The position numbers and the translations under genes are program-made. Positions 1 through 8,594 of a stretch of 36,078 nucleotides of DNA are shown here, in pieces. The stretch's first letter is position 1. The number at the start of each line of letters is the position of its first letter. The DNA comes from Desulfotignum sp. (lineage in GTDB: Bacteria > Desulfobacterota > Desulfobacteria > Desulfobacterales > Desulfobacteraceae). The notes below the pieces were generated by a model. It did not search any database. It had not been told where the DNA came from and saw only the letters and a list, made by a program, of their open reading frames with translations. The stretch spans positions 1 through 36,078 of the forward strand of contig JAABUB010000001.1 of assembly GCA_011389575.1 (NCBI GenBank). Reading direction: 5' to 3'.

Positions 1-23
1 GCAGGGATGGATTACCAAAAGGA

Positions 24-1373
24 ATGGCAGAACACAAAACCAATCATATATATTCGGTTTCACACCTCACCCGGGAAATTAAAACCCTTCTTGAGGACAG
101 ATTTCCCTTTGTCTGGATCACAGGCGAGATCTCCAACTATGCCGCTCCTGCTTCAGGCCATTCTTATTTTTCTTTGAAAGATCCCGGCGCTGTCATCAGC
201 TGCGTGATGTTCAAAAACCAGAAACGCGCCCTGAAATTTTCTCTGGAAAACGGATTGAAAATCATGGGACTCGCGCGCCTGACTTTGTATGAACCCCGGG
301 GAAACTACCAGCTGATTTTTGAGCATATTGCACCTGAAGGTGCAGGCGCGCTTCAAAAAGCATTTGAACAGCTCAAAAAAAAACTGGATGATGAAGGCCT
401 TTTTGATGCAGTCCATAAACAATCACTGCCGTATCTGCCGCAAAAAATCAGTGTCATCACTTCGGGCACCGGCGCGGCTGTACGGGATATCATTCACATT
501 TCCCTGCGCCGTTTTCCCGACTGCTGTCTGCAGATCTTTCCGGTGTCGGTCCAGGGAGACCGGGCACAGGAGGAGGTTGTATATGCAATCAACTCCGTGA
601 ATCTACAAAAAAAGGCGGATGTGATCATTCTGGCCCGGGGCGGCGGATCACTGGAAGATCTGGCCGCCTTTAATTCCGAACCTGTGGCACGGGCGGTTTT
701 TGCATCCCGTATACCGGTGATCACCGGCATCGGCCATGAAACTGATGTCACCATTGCCGATTTTGTGGCTGATGTCAGAGCCCCTACCCCTTCGGCTGCA
801 GCTGAACTGGTATTGCCTGAAAAAGCCCGGCTGGTCAGACACATAACTGACATGCAATTGTCATTGTCCCTTGCCATGACCCAGCAACTTGGTTTTTTCC
901 ACCAGAAAGTGGATGATCTGCACAGCCGTTTGAAAAGTCCGGCCCGGGTTATGGCCAATTTTAAACAAAATCTGGAAACCTGTATTTTCAGAATGCAGCA
1001 TTCCCTGAACCGCCGGGTTTTTCACGGGCAAGACAAATTGTCATGGATATCCCAGGCCCTTTTCGGGGCGGTACCGGGTGTCCGTATCCAGAGAAAACAG
1101 GTGGCAGATCTGCATAAAAATATGGCATTGGCCATGAAATCCCGCCTTGAAGGACACACGAACCAGATAAGACAGGCCACAGGCAGCCTGGCCGCCCTGA
1201 ATCCCACCTCGGTTCTGGAAAGGGGGTACAGCATTGCACGGACAATGCCGGACCAAAAAGTTATCCTGGATGCCAAAACAGTGGCGGTTCAGGACCCGAT
1301 TGAAATTATTTTATCCAAAGGACGTATCCTGACAAGGGTGGAGAAAAAAATTCATGGCAAAAATGACATTTGA
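24..1373 (+). CDS. xseA: Exodeoxyribonuclease VII large subunit
   Basis: Catalytic subunit of exonuclease VII, which degrades single-stranded DNA to short acid-soluble pieces in the cytoplasm. The 449-residue product has the family's usual length. An N-terminal OB-fold lies at about residues 10-105 (VWITGEISNYAAPASGHSYF). The nuclease core follows with ITSGTGAAVRDI (146-156), ARGGGSLEDL (204-213) and TGIGHETDVTIADF (234-247). D155, R205, H238 and D241 fall at the positions reported as functionally important in the E. coli enzyme (recalled from literature). A helical region that normally binds several XseB copies occupies about 265-400. The frame stays open upstream to the window edge, so the start at 24 is provisional; the purine-rich stretch before it touches the ATG. 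It overlaps xseB by 20 bases, which fits translational coupling. Confidence 0.95.
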   Translation: MAEHKTNHIYSVSHLTREIKTLLEDRFPFVWITGEISNYAAPASGHSYFSLKDPGAVISCVMFKNQKRALKFSLENGLKIMGLARLTLYEPRGNYQLIFEHIAPEGAGALQKAFEQLKKKLDDEGLFDAVHKQSLPYLPQKISVITSGTGAAVRDIIHISLRRFPDCCLQIFPVSVQGDRAQEEVVYAINSVNLQKKADVIILARGGGSLEDLAAFNSEPVARAVFASRIPVITGIGHETDVTIADFVADVRAPTPSAAAELVLPEKARLVRHITDMQLSLSLAMTQQLGFFHQKVDDLHSRLKSPARVMANFKQNLETCIFRMQHSLNRRVFHGQDKLSWISQALFGAVPGVRIQRKQVADLHKNMALAMKSRLEGHTNQIRQATGSLAALNPTSVLERGYSIARTMPDQKVILDAKTVAVQDPIEIILSKGRILTRVEKKIHGKNDI

Positions 1374-1578
1374 AACAGCATTGAAGCAGCTTGAGGCAAT
1401 TGTAAAGGAAATGGAATCCGGGGACCTGACCCTGGAACAGGCATTGAAAAAATATGAAACTGGTATTGAAAAGGTCCGATACTGCATGCAGATCCTTGAC
1501 AGTACCGAAAAAAAAATCACCCAGCTTACCCGGGATCTGGACGGGTCTGTAACAGAAGTCCCCTTTGACCATGAATGA
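1354..1578 (+). CDS. xseB: Exodeoxyribonuclease VII small subunit
   Basis: Small subunit of exonuclease VII that wraps along the helical arm of XseA. The 74-residue product matches the usual size. It begins with the family signature MTFETALKQLEAIVKEME (from residue 4) and GDLTLEQALKKYETG follows. It is predicted to be wholly alpha-helical, charged and without a signal peptide. The ATG at 1354 lies inside the end of xseA, and the stop lies inside the start of ispA (8-base overlap), so all three reading frames are probably translated from one message. The xseA-xseB-ispA-dxs order is widespread in bacteria and supports the call. Confidence 0.95.
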   Translation: MAKMTFETALKQLEAIVKEMESGDLTLEQALKKYETGIEKVRYCMQILDSTEKKITQLTRDLDGSVTEVPFDHE

Positions 1579-2503
1579 TTCTGTTTTCAACCTGAAAACC
1601 TTTCTTGCGGAACACCAGGTCCTGGTAAATACACACCTGAAAAAAATTTTACAGACCCTTGAGTCTGACAGAGAACTGGTGCAGGCCATGACCCATTCTC
1701 TTATGGCCGGAGGAAAACGGCTGCGCCCTGTGCTGGCCCTGGCATCAGCCCGTGCCTGCGGCAAAGATTTCACCCTTGCCCTGCCCGCTGCCTGCGCCCT
1801 TGAAATGATTCATACCTATTCTCTGATCCATGACGATCTGCCTGCCATGGATGATGATGATCTCAGGCGCGGCAAGCCCACCTGTCACAAAATATTCGGT
1901 GAAGCCACAGCCATGCTGGCAGGCGATGCTCTGCTCACCCATGCGTTTACCATACTGGCCCATCCCTGTGACCTGTTTGATCCGGTTCCCGAGCCCCAAA
2001 ACCTGCTGGACCTGGTTGCCGTCATTTCCCGGGCTGCCGGGGTAAACGGCATGGTGGAAGGCCAGATGCTGGATATGATGCATTCTGTCCGGAAAATCAA
2101 AGATAAAGGGAATAAACCACAGCTGCTGGATCATCTGAAGGACATCCATGCCTTGAAAACCGGGCAGATGATTCTGGCCAGTGTTGTCAGCGGGGCGGTG
2201 AGCGTCAATGCCCCCGATCACCTCAGACTTCCTCTGGAAATTTATGCTTCCCATGTAGGGCTTGCATTTCAGGTCATGGATGATATTTTAAATGTACAGG
2301 GAGATCCTGAAAAAATGGGGAAAGCTGCAGGATCTGATATATTGAAAGACAAACTCACATTTCCGGCTGTCATGGGACTTGATCGATCCAAAGCCTATGC
2401 AAAAAAATTGACGGATCAGGCCAAAGATGCCCTTGACCGGTTTGACGGCAATGCCGATCCTTTGCGGGCTATTGCCGGATATGTGACCAACCGGGACAGA
2501 TGA
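1571..2503 (+). CDS. ispA: Polyprenyl diphosphate synthase (farnesyl/geranyl type)
   Basis: Class I trans-prenyltransferase that condenses isopentenyl diphosphate with allylic diphosphates to give farnesyl or geranylgeranyl diphosphate. The 310-residue protein shows GGKRLRP (47-53), the first Asp-rich motif DDLPAMDDDDLRRG (88-101), the KTGQM block near 196 and the second Asp-rich motif FQVMDDILN (233-241). The ATG at 1571 is chosen; a TTG six bases upstream is in frame but less likely. The start overlaps xseB by 8 bases, and dxs begins two bases after the stop. Pairing with dxs places it in the MEP isoprenoid pathway. Chain length of the product cannot be settled from sequence alone: the residues just before the first motif (SLIH) suggest a short-chain enzyme, but this is inference. 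Confidence 0.93.
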   Translation: MNDSVFNLKTFLAEHQVLVNTHLKKILQTLESDRELVQAMTHSLMAGGKRLRPVLALASARACGKDFTLALPAACALEMIHTYSLIHDDLPAMDDDDLRRGKPTCHKIFGEATAMLAGDALLTHAFTILAHPCDLFDPVPEPQNLLDLVAVISRAAGVNGMVEGQMLDMMHSVRKIKDKGNKPQLLDHLKDIHALKTGQMILASVVSGAVSVNAPDHLRLPLEIYASHVGLAFQVMDDILNVQGDPEKMGKAAGSDILKDKLTFPAVMGLDRSKAYAKKLTDQAKDALDRFDGNADPLRAIAGYVTNRDR

Positions 2504-2504
2504 G

Positions 2505-4460
2505 ATGATGGAAAAAACAATTGATGAAATACATGACATAAGTTATGCAACTGCAAATAATAAAAAGGTGAACACAACCGTGCCCTTGCTGGAAAATATT
2601 ACAACACCTGCCGATTTTAAGGCAATTTCCCGGGAACACCTGCCACAGCTGGCAGAACAGATCCGTGAGCGCATTATACAGGTGGTGTCAAAAAACGGGG
2701 GGCATCTGGCCTCCAGCTTGGGCGCTGTGGAACTGACCCTGGCCATCCATTATGTGTTTGATCTGCCCACAGACACCCTGATCTGGGATGTGGGGCATCA
2801 GGCATATGCCCACAAACTGATCACCGGCAGAAACCAGCAGTTTGACACTTTGCGCCAGTATAAAGGCTTGTCAGGATTTTCCAAAACAAAGGAAAATCCG
2901 TGTGACGGGTTTACCGTGGGGCATTCATCCACCTCCATTTCCGCAGGACTGGGGATCTGCTGCGCCAAATACCTGAACCAGGATGATTCCCATGTGATTT
3001 CTGTAATCGGAGACGGGTCCATGACCGCAGGCCTGGCATATGAAGGCCTGAACCAGACAGGGGACTTAAAGCGCAAACTGATTGTGATCCTCAACGACAA
3101 TGACATGTCCATTTCCCGCAATGTAGGGGCCTTATCCTCTTTTCTGAGCCGGACCTTTTCCGCCAAATATTTGCAGACCATGCGCAATCAGTTCGGGGCG
3201 TTTTTAAAATCTTTGCCCAGGATCGGGGAAGACATGTACAAGATTGCCAAACGCTCTGAAGAATCCTTTAAGACATTTGTCACCCCGGGCATGCTGTTCG
3301 AGGCCTTTAATTTTGATTACTTCGGCCCTATTAACGGCCACAACCTGGACCATCTGATCGATATTCTCGACAATATCAAAAATGCGGCTGATTCTCCGAT
3401 CCTGCTCCATGTCACCACGGTCAAAGGCAAAGGATATGCACCGGCTGAAAAAAATCCTGTATATTTTCACGGGGTGGGATCATTTGCCGTGGATACCGGC
3501 AAAACCAGTATAATTCCCCATCAGGTACCATCCTATACCCAGGTGTTCGGCGAACAGATGGTCGCACTGGGCAAATCTCATCCCGGCCTGGTGGCAGTGA
3601 CGGCTGCCATGCCCGAAGGCACAGGGCTCATGGCGTTCAGCGAACAATATCCGGACCGGTTTTTTGATGTGGGCATTGCAGAACAGCATGCAGTCACCTT
3701 TTCTGCAGGCCTGGCTGCCAAAGGCATCCGTCCGGTGGTATCCATTTATTCCACCTTTCTTCAGCGGGCCTATGACCAGATTCTCCATGATGTCTGCATT
3801 GATGCCCATCCTGTGATTTTTGCCCTGGACCGGGGCGGAATTGTAGGAGAAGACGGCCCTACTCACCACGGACTCTTTGATTTTGCATATCTGCGCGCCC
3901 TGCCCAATATGACGGTGATGGCACCGGCAGATGAAGATGAACTGGCCTGCATGCTGAAAACCGCCCTTTTCCATAACGGCCCCATTGCACTGCGCTATCC
4001 CCGGGGCAGAGCACAAGGGGTTCCCATATCAGATCCTGTTGTGCCTTTGGAAATCGGAAAAGGCACGGTGGTGTGTGACGGTGATGATCTGTTGATCATC
4101 GCCATCGGCAGAGGGGTGACAGAAGCCCTTAAAGCCAGGGCCCAACTGGCATCAGAAGGCATTTTTGCCACCCTTGTCAATGCACGGTTTGTCAAACCCC
4201 TGGATGAAGACCTGTTACTGGCAAAGGCCGGGGAATGCAGAAAAATCATTACCGTGGAAGAGCATGTTCTGGCAGGCGGGTTTGGATCAGCCGTGCTTGA
4301 GCTTTTCATGGACAAAGGTTTGACAGACCTGTGTGTCAAGCGTATCGGCATTGATGATTGCTTTGTGGAACATGGTCCGCAGAAGGTATTGAGAAAAGAC
4401 TATAACATCGATGCTGCTGCAGTCGCAGCAGCCGGTCGTGAACTGTATGGCCGGGGTTAA
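2505..4460 (+). CDS. dxs: 1-deoxy-D-xylulose-5-phosphate synthase
   Basis: Thiamine diphosphate enzyme that condenses pyruvate with glyceraldehyde 3-phosphate, the first step of the MEP pathway. The product is 651 residues. Visible motifs are DVGHQAYAHKLITGR (95-109), the ThDP/Mg motif GDGSMTAGLAYEGLNQTG (169-186) ending in ILNDNDMSIS (195-204), and a transketolase pyrimidine domain with EQHAVTFSAGLAAKG and YSTFLQRAYDQILHDV. The C-terminal transketolase domain carries EEHVLAGGFGSAV. The N terminus has about 30 residues before the conserved start of the family, rich in Asn and Thr. Two ATGs stand in tandem (2505 and 2508) with only a weak ribosome site, so translation probably depends on coupling with ispA. 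The end overlaps tlyA by 14 bases. Confidence 0.97.
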   Translation: MMEKTIDEIHDISYATANNKKVNTTVPLLENITTPADFKAISREHLPQLAEQIRERIIQVVSKNGGHLASSLGAVELTLAIHYVFDLPTDTLIWDVGHQAYAHKLITGRNQQFDTLRQYKGLSGFSKTKENPCDGFTVGHSSTSISAGLGICCAKYLNQDDSHVISVIGDGSMTAGLAYEGLNQTGDLKRKLIVILNDNDMSISRNVGALSSFLSRTFSAKYLQTMRNQFGAFLKSLPRIGEDMYKIAKRSEESFKTFVTPGMLFEAFNFDYFGPINGHNLDHLIDILDNIKNAADSPILLHVTTVKGKGYAPAEKNPVYFHGVGSFAVDTGKTSIIPHQVPSYTQVFGEQMVALGKSHPGLVAVTAAMPEGTGLMAFSEQYPDRFFDVGIAEQHAVTFSAGLAAKGIRPVVSIYSTFLQRAYDQILHDVCIDAHPVIFALDRGGIVGEDGPTHHGLFDFAYLRALPNMTVMAPADEDELACMLKTALFHNGPIALRYPRGRAQGVPISDPVVPLEIGKGTVVCDGDDLLIIAIGRGVTEALKARAQLASEGIFATLVNARFVKPLDEDLLLAKAGECRKIITVEEHVLAGGFGSAVLELFMDKGLTDLCVKRIGIDDCFVEHGPQKVLRKDYNIDAAAVAAAGRELYGRG

Positions 4461-5211
4461 AAATTTCGGCCAATCCAGATGCCGGTTGGACCAGCTTCTG
4501 GTGGAAAAAGGTCTTATCAGTTCAAGAAGCCGGGCCAGGGCCATGATCATGGCAAAAAAAATCCTGGTGGATGACCATCCTATCGACAAACCCGGATACC
4601 AGGTGGGTTCACAGGCAAAGATCATTGTCAAAGAAGCGGACCACCCCTATGTAAGCCGGGGCGGTCTCAAGCTGGAAAAAGCCCTGACAACTTTTTTGGT
4701 CAGTGTTCAGGACAAAATCTGCCTGGACATCGGGGCATCCACCGGCGGATTCACCGATTGCCTGCTGCAATTCGGGGCCAAAAAAGTGTATGCCGTGGAT
4801 GTGGGATACGGTCAGCTGGCATGGTCGTTGCGCAATGATCCGAAAGTTGTGGTCATTGAGCGCACCAATATCCGGTATATGCCGTTTGAAGCAATCGGCC
4901 GGAAAATGGATATGGTTGTGGCTGATACGTCGTTTATTTCTTTGAAAACAGTCATACCGGCAGCAGAAAAATTCATGGGGTCGGGATCCCGGGTGATTGC
5001 CCTGATCAAGCCCCAGTTTGAGGCAGGAAAACAGTATGTCGGCAAGGGCGGTGTTGTAAAGGATCCTGAAATCAGACAGGAGGTGGTGGCAGATGTATCG
5101 CAGTTCTTCGCCGACAAAGGATATGGTGTGGAAGATGTGATCCCCTCCCCTGTCCCGGGTCCAAAGGGAAATACCGAATATTTGATTTCCCTGGTTTTCA
5201 ATGGCCATTGA
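4447..5211 (+). CDS. tlyA: TlyA family 2'-O-ribose rRNA methyltransferase
   Basis: S-adenosylmethionine-dependent methyltransferase of the TlyA/hemolysin A family, expected to modify rRNA. The 254-residue protein starts with an S4 RNA-binding domain (RLDQLLVEKGLISSRSRA, 13-30) and continues into an FtsJ-type Rossmann domain: YVSRGGLKLEKAL (68-80), SAM-binding LDIGASTGGFTDCLL (93-107), the VVADTSFIS block and LIKPQFEAG, which supply the D and K of the usual catalytic set. The frame is open back to 4411, but the ATG at 4447 gives the normal length and places the S4 domain near the start. Family members were first called hemolysins; that activity is not implied here. It follows dxs in many bacteria. 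The gene ends the first operon, and 89 AT-rich bases separate it from the next gene. Confidence 0.93.
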   Translation: MAGVKNFGQSRCRLDQLLVEKGLISSRSRARAMIMAKKILVDDHPIDKPGYQVGSQAKIIVKEADHPYVSRGGLKLEKALTTFLVSVQDKICLDIGASTGGFTDCLLQFGAKKVYAVDVGYGQLAWSLRNDPKVVVIERTNIRYMPFEAIGRKMDMVVADTSFISLKTVIPAAEKFMGSGSRVIALIKPQFEAGKQYVGKGGVVKDPEIRQEVVADVSQFFADKGYGVEDVIPSPVPGPKGNTEYLISLVFNGH

Positions 5212-5300
5212 AAAAAACACTATGAATTTTATGCAATTTTTATTATTACACTTTTAATATTTAAACACGACGTTTTTATTAATTGTTTAAAGGAGCGGTA

Positions 5301-7373
5301 ATGAGCGAAGACATCAAAACCATGAGAAATGTGGCATTTGCAGGCCATGGAGGTGCGGGCAAGACAACTCTTGCTGAGGCTATGCTTTTTAAGGCAGGGG
5401 TGACCAACCGTCTGGGTAAGGTTGAAGAAGGCAATACAGTGATGGATTTTCAGCCTGAAGAAATCAAAAAACAGCAGAGCATCAACACCTCATTTATCAA
5501 ATATACCCATAATAAACATACCATTACATTGATGGATACTCCTGGTGATCAAAACTTCTTCTCAGCTGCCAAAACCTGTTTTCCGGTTGCCGACGGCATG
5601 GTCTTTGTGGTCGATGGTGTGGGCGGACCCTCTGCCATGACTGAAGAGGCTGCAACATCTGCTCTGGAATACAACCTGCCCGGCATGGTCATTGTCAATA
5701 AACTGGACAGGGAAAGATCAGATTTTGCCGCCTGTGTGGATGCCTGCAGCACTTCCCTTAAAAAGAAAATCATTCCTGTTTGTTACCCCATCGGTACTGA
5801 AGACACTTTTAAGGGAATAGTAAATATTGTCAGTGGTCAGGCATATGAATATGATGCTGACGGCAAGGCCAAACAAGTGGATATCCCCGCAGACATGGCC
5901 GATGACATGGCTGTGGCAAAAGAAGAATTCATTGAAAATATTGCAGAACTCGATGATGACCTGCTTGAAAAATACCTGGAAGGTGAAGAACTTTCTGAAG
6001 AGGAAATTAAAACAACTTTCCGCAAAGGAATTTCCGAGGCCCAGTTCTATCCGGCCATCTGCACTTCTGCGGTTAAAATGATCGGTATCGATATGGTGCT
6101 GGATTTCATCGATACCTATATGCCCTCTCCTCTGGACAGAGGCGACTGGGTCGCAAAAGACAATGAAGGCCAGGATGTGGTGGTATCTCCGGATCCGGAT
6201 GCAGAATTCTGCGGGTTTGTTTTCAATACCATTGTGGATCCTTATGCCGGCCGTTTGTCACTGGTCCGGGTTATTTCAGGATCCCTTGGAAAAGAAGGCA
6301 ATTTTCTCAATGTGACCAGAGACACCAAGGAAAGATATTCCCAGTTGCTTGAGATCGCCGGAAAAGAACAAAAACCCATTACTTCGGCCGGACCCGGGTC
6401 CATTGTGGCCATGGCCAAGCTCAAATCCACCCTGACCGGCGATACCCTGACAGGGGGCAGAGAAATTCAGATTCCGGCACCAGCTCCCATGCCGCCGGTC
6501 ATCTCTTTTGCCATTTCCCCCAGATCCAAAAATGACGAAGACAAGATCCATGAGGCCCTGCGCAAAATTCTCCAGGAAGATACCGGTCTTGTGCTCAAAA
6601 GAGAAGAAGAGACCAGACAGACCATTCTTTCCGGCCGGGGACTGGTACATATTGAAATCGCAGCTGAAAAAATCCAGCGCAAATTCAACGTGGCCATGGA
6701 TATAAATACACCCAAAGTGGCCTACAGGGAAACATTCAAGAAAAAGATCCGGGTTCAGGGAAAACACAAAAAACAATCCGGGGGCCACGGCCAGTTCGGT
6801 GACTGCTGGATCGTTCTGGAACCTCTGCCCAGGGGAGCGGGGTTTGAATTTGTGGACAAGATTGTGGGCGGTGTGATTCCCAAAAACTATATTCCTGCTG
6901 TTGAAGCCGGTATCCGGGAAAGTTCCGAGCACGGTATTCTGGCGGGGTTCCCGTGTGTGGATTTTCGCACTACCCTGGATTTCGGATCCTATCATTCTGT
7001 GGATTCCTCTGAAATGGCCTTTAAAACAGCCGGCTCCATTGCCTTTAAGGCGGCTGCCAAAGATGCAAAACCAGTGCTGCTGGAACCTGTCATGAAAGTT
7101 TCGGTAAAAGTGCCGGATGCAAACACCGGAGATATCATGGGCGATCTCAACTCCCGGCGGGGCCGGGTTCTGGGCATGGATTCCGAAGATGACAAGCAGA
7201 TCATCAATGCTTTGGTACCCATGTCTGAAATGCTGCGGTATGCACCGGATTTAAGTTCCATGACCGGTGGCAGGGGCACCTTTGCCATGGAATTTGCCCA
7301 GTATGATGAAGTGCCTTCAGACATGGCACAAAAAGTCATTGACCAGGTGAATGCACAAAAGGAAAGCAACTAA
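5301..7373 (+). CDS. Elongation factor G-like translational GTPase
   Basis: A 690-residue paralogue of elongation factor G, not the str-operon fusA. The G domain carries G1 GHGGAGKTT (15-23), G3 DTPGDQNF and G4 NKLD. Domains II to V follow in EF-G order: domain IV shows KQSGGHGQFGDCW, and domain V shows LLEPVMKVSVKVP and LNSRRGRVLGMDS. Switch I (MDFQPEEIKKQQSINTS) departs from the canonical EF-G sequence, as in the EF-G-like/EF-G2 class. The ATG at 5301 has AGGAG 5 bases upstream, so the in-frame TTG at 5283 is rejected. No rpsL, rpsG or tuf lies nearby, which also argues against the main EF-G. Whether it acts in translocation, ribosome recycling or another step cannot be told from sequence. 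A strong hairpin terminator follows. Confidence 0.9.
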   Translation: MSEDIKTMRNVAFAGHGGAGKTTLAEAMLFKAGVTNRLGKVEEGNTVMDFQPEEIKKQQSINTSFIKYTHNKHTITLMDTPGDQNFFSAAKTCFPVADGMVFVVDGVGGPSAMTEEAATSALEYNLPGMVIVNKLDRERSDFAACVDACSTSLKKKIIPVCYPIGTEDTFKGIVNIVSGQAYEYDADGKAKQVDIPADMADDMAVAKEEFIENIAELDDDLLEKYLEGEELSEEEIKTTFRKGISEAQFYPAICTSAVKMIGIDMVLDFIDTYMPSPLDRGDWVAKDNEGQDVVVSPDPDAEFCGFVFNTIVDPYAGRLSLVRVISGSLGKEGNFLNVTRDTKERYSQLLEIAGKEQKPITSAGPGSIVAMAKLKSTLTGDTLTGGREIQIPAPAPMPPVISFAISPRSKNDEDKIHEALRKILQEDTGLVLKREEETRQTILSGRGLVHIEIAAEKIQRKFNVAMDINTPKVAYRETFKKKIRVQGKHKKQSGGHGQFGDCWIVLEPLPRGAGFEFVDKIVGGVIPKNYIPAVEAGIRESSEHGILAGFPCVDFRTTLDFGSYHSVDSSEMAFKTAGSIAFKAAAKDAKPVLLEPVMKVSVKVPDANTGDIMGDLNSRRGRVLGMDSEDDKQIINALVPMSEMLRYAPDLSSMTGGRGTFAMEFAQYDEVPSDMAQKVIDQVNAQKESN

Positions 7374-7404
7374 AAAATACAGAGAAAAAATCTTTTTTTG
7401 CGAA

Positions 7405-7452
7405 CAGCCGGGGGCCTGATGCTTTTACAGATCAGGCCCCCGGCTGGTTTTT
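7405..7452 (+). terminator. Strong intrinsic terminator, possibly bidirectional
   Basis: A perfect 16-base-pair GC-rich stem (7405-7420 with 7431-7446) encloses a 10-base loop and is followed by five T residues at 7448-7452. It lies 31 bases after the EF-G-like gene. The convergent SPL-like gene ends at 7488; read on the minus strand the same hairpin is followed, after a few bases, by A/T-rich sequence with a run of T, so it may stop both transcripts. Confidence 0.9.
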
Positions 7453-7487
7453 GATATTCGGTTTTTGAAAATATATGCAAAAAACTG

Positions 7488-8594
7488 TCACAGCAGGTCC
7501 GGGTTCAATCTGCAGTGGGATACAGCTGCCCGGTCCAGAAGATGCCCCAGTTCTCCTTTTTCATCGGGGAAAAATCCCATGGATTTTTCCCATACCTCCC
7601 GGTCTTCCATGCAAAAATACACCAGAACACTCGGGGCATATTCTTTTATCAGATGAATCAACCGCTGGTACAGCCGGATGCGCAAGGGTTTGAAATAACG
7701 CATCTTGCTGTCCAGGCCCGGGATGAATTCGCCGTAGCAGATGGTGGAGGATGCAAACCGTTTTTCAATGATCTGCTTGAGGGACGGCATGAACCTGAAG
7801 CTGCCCATGCTGATCCACACGATGCTGTCCGGTCGGACATGGGAAAAAATATCATGGATCACCTGTTCATAATCTGTTTCACATCCTTCATACAGCACCA
7901 AAGGATCAAAATGAAAGGCCAGCTTATACCCTTTGGCTTCACAGCGCCTTGCGGTCTCAAGGCGGGATTGCAAGGCTGCAGTGTCTTTTTCTTCGCTTTT
8001 GATGATGGCAGGCGTGTTCACGGACCAAGCCAGCACGGTTTTGCCGTTATGGTCCAGATCCAGTAACGATTGTACATTCACGGTTTTGGTTTTCAGCTCC
8101 AGCAGGCTGTTGCACTGCCTGGCAAAGGTGTTCACCAGGAACTGCGGGCTCAGGGTGACGGGCTCCCATATCAGCGAGTCGGTGTATTCTCCGGTGCCGA
8201 TGCGAAATATTTTGTTCCGGGAAAACACCTGTGCCAGCTGGTGTTCCAGAAGATCAAATCCAACAAAATACTGGAGTACCGGGGGATGAAAATAGGCCTG
8301 GAGAATACAGTAGGAGCAATCCATGGTACAAAAGGTGCCGGTGTGCAAAATGGTGTAGTCACAGCAGGTGTAATGGCTGGTGCCGGGACAGGGCCGCACC
8401 ACCGCCCCTTTGTTTTTCGTGATGTATAATATGGATTTTGACGCACCCACTGGATCGTCACATTGATTGATGGTGTCATACACTGTCCGGGGGGATACTA
8501 CAGGTTCGGGTGCAATATCAAGCCGGGAAAGGATGTGGTCAATTTCCCGGCAGGAATCCAGATTCCGGTCCATGAAGATCCGGTTGATTTTCAT
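7488..8594 (-). CDS. Spore photoproduct lyase-family radical SAM protein
   Basis: A 368-residue radical-SAM protein that resembles spore photoproduct lyase (SplB) over its length. The 4Fe-4S cysteines are C89, C93 and C96 in CTMDCSYCILQAYFH. Further matches are GYKLAFHFDPL (222-232) and SFRFMPSLKQIIEKRF (265-280). True SPL repairs spore thymine dimers and needs a cysteine hydrogen donor (C141 in B. subtilis). By eye, the matching segment here is GTGEYTDSLIWE (133-144), with Tyr137 at that place, so dimer repair is doubtful. Other cysteines (69, 77, 78) lie upstream of the cluster. The start overlaps the ParB-like stop by 4 bases (ATGA), which means coupled translation. No sporulation gene is present. 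Family membership is firm; substrate is unknown and could be DNA or another molecule. Confidence 0.85.
   Translation of the reverse strand: MKINRIFMDRNLDSCREIDHILSRLDIAPEPVVSPRTVYDTINQCDDPVGASKSILYITKNKGAVVRPCPGTSHYTCCDYTILHTGTFCTMDCSYCILQAYFHPPVLQYFVGFDLLEHQLAQVFSRNKIFRIGTGEYTDSLIWEPVTLSPQFLVNTFARQCNSLLELKTKTVNVQSLLDLDHNGKTVLAWSVNTPAIIKSEEKDTAALQSRLETARRCEAKGYKLAFHFDPLVLYEGCETDYEQVIHDIFSHVRPDSIVWISMGSFRFMPSLKQIIEKRFASSTICYGEFIPGLDSKMRYFKPLRIRLYQRLIHLIKEYAPSVLVYFCMEDREVWEKSMGFFPDEKGELGHLLDRAAVSHCRLNPDLL

Noticed and set aside
4411-4446. Upstream in-frame ATG of tlyA
   Set aside because: Twelve extra residues are unlike the family start, and the overlap with dxs would be longer; ATG at 4447 is preferred.
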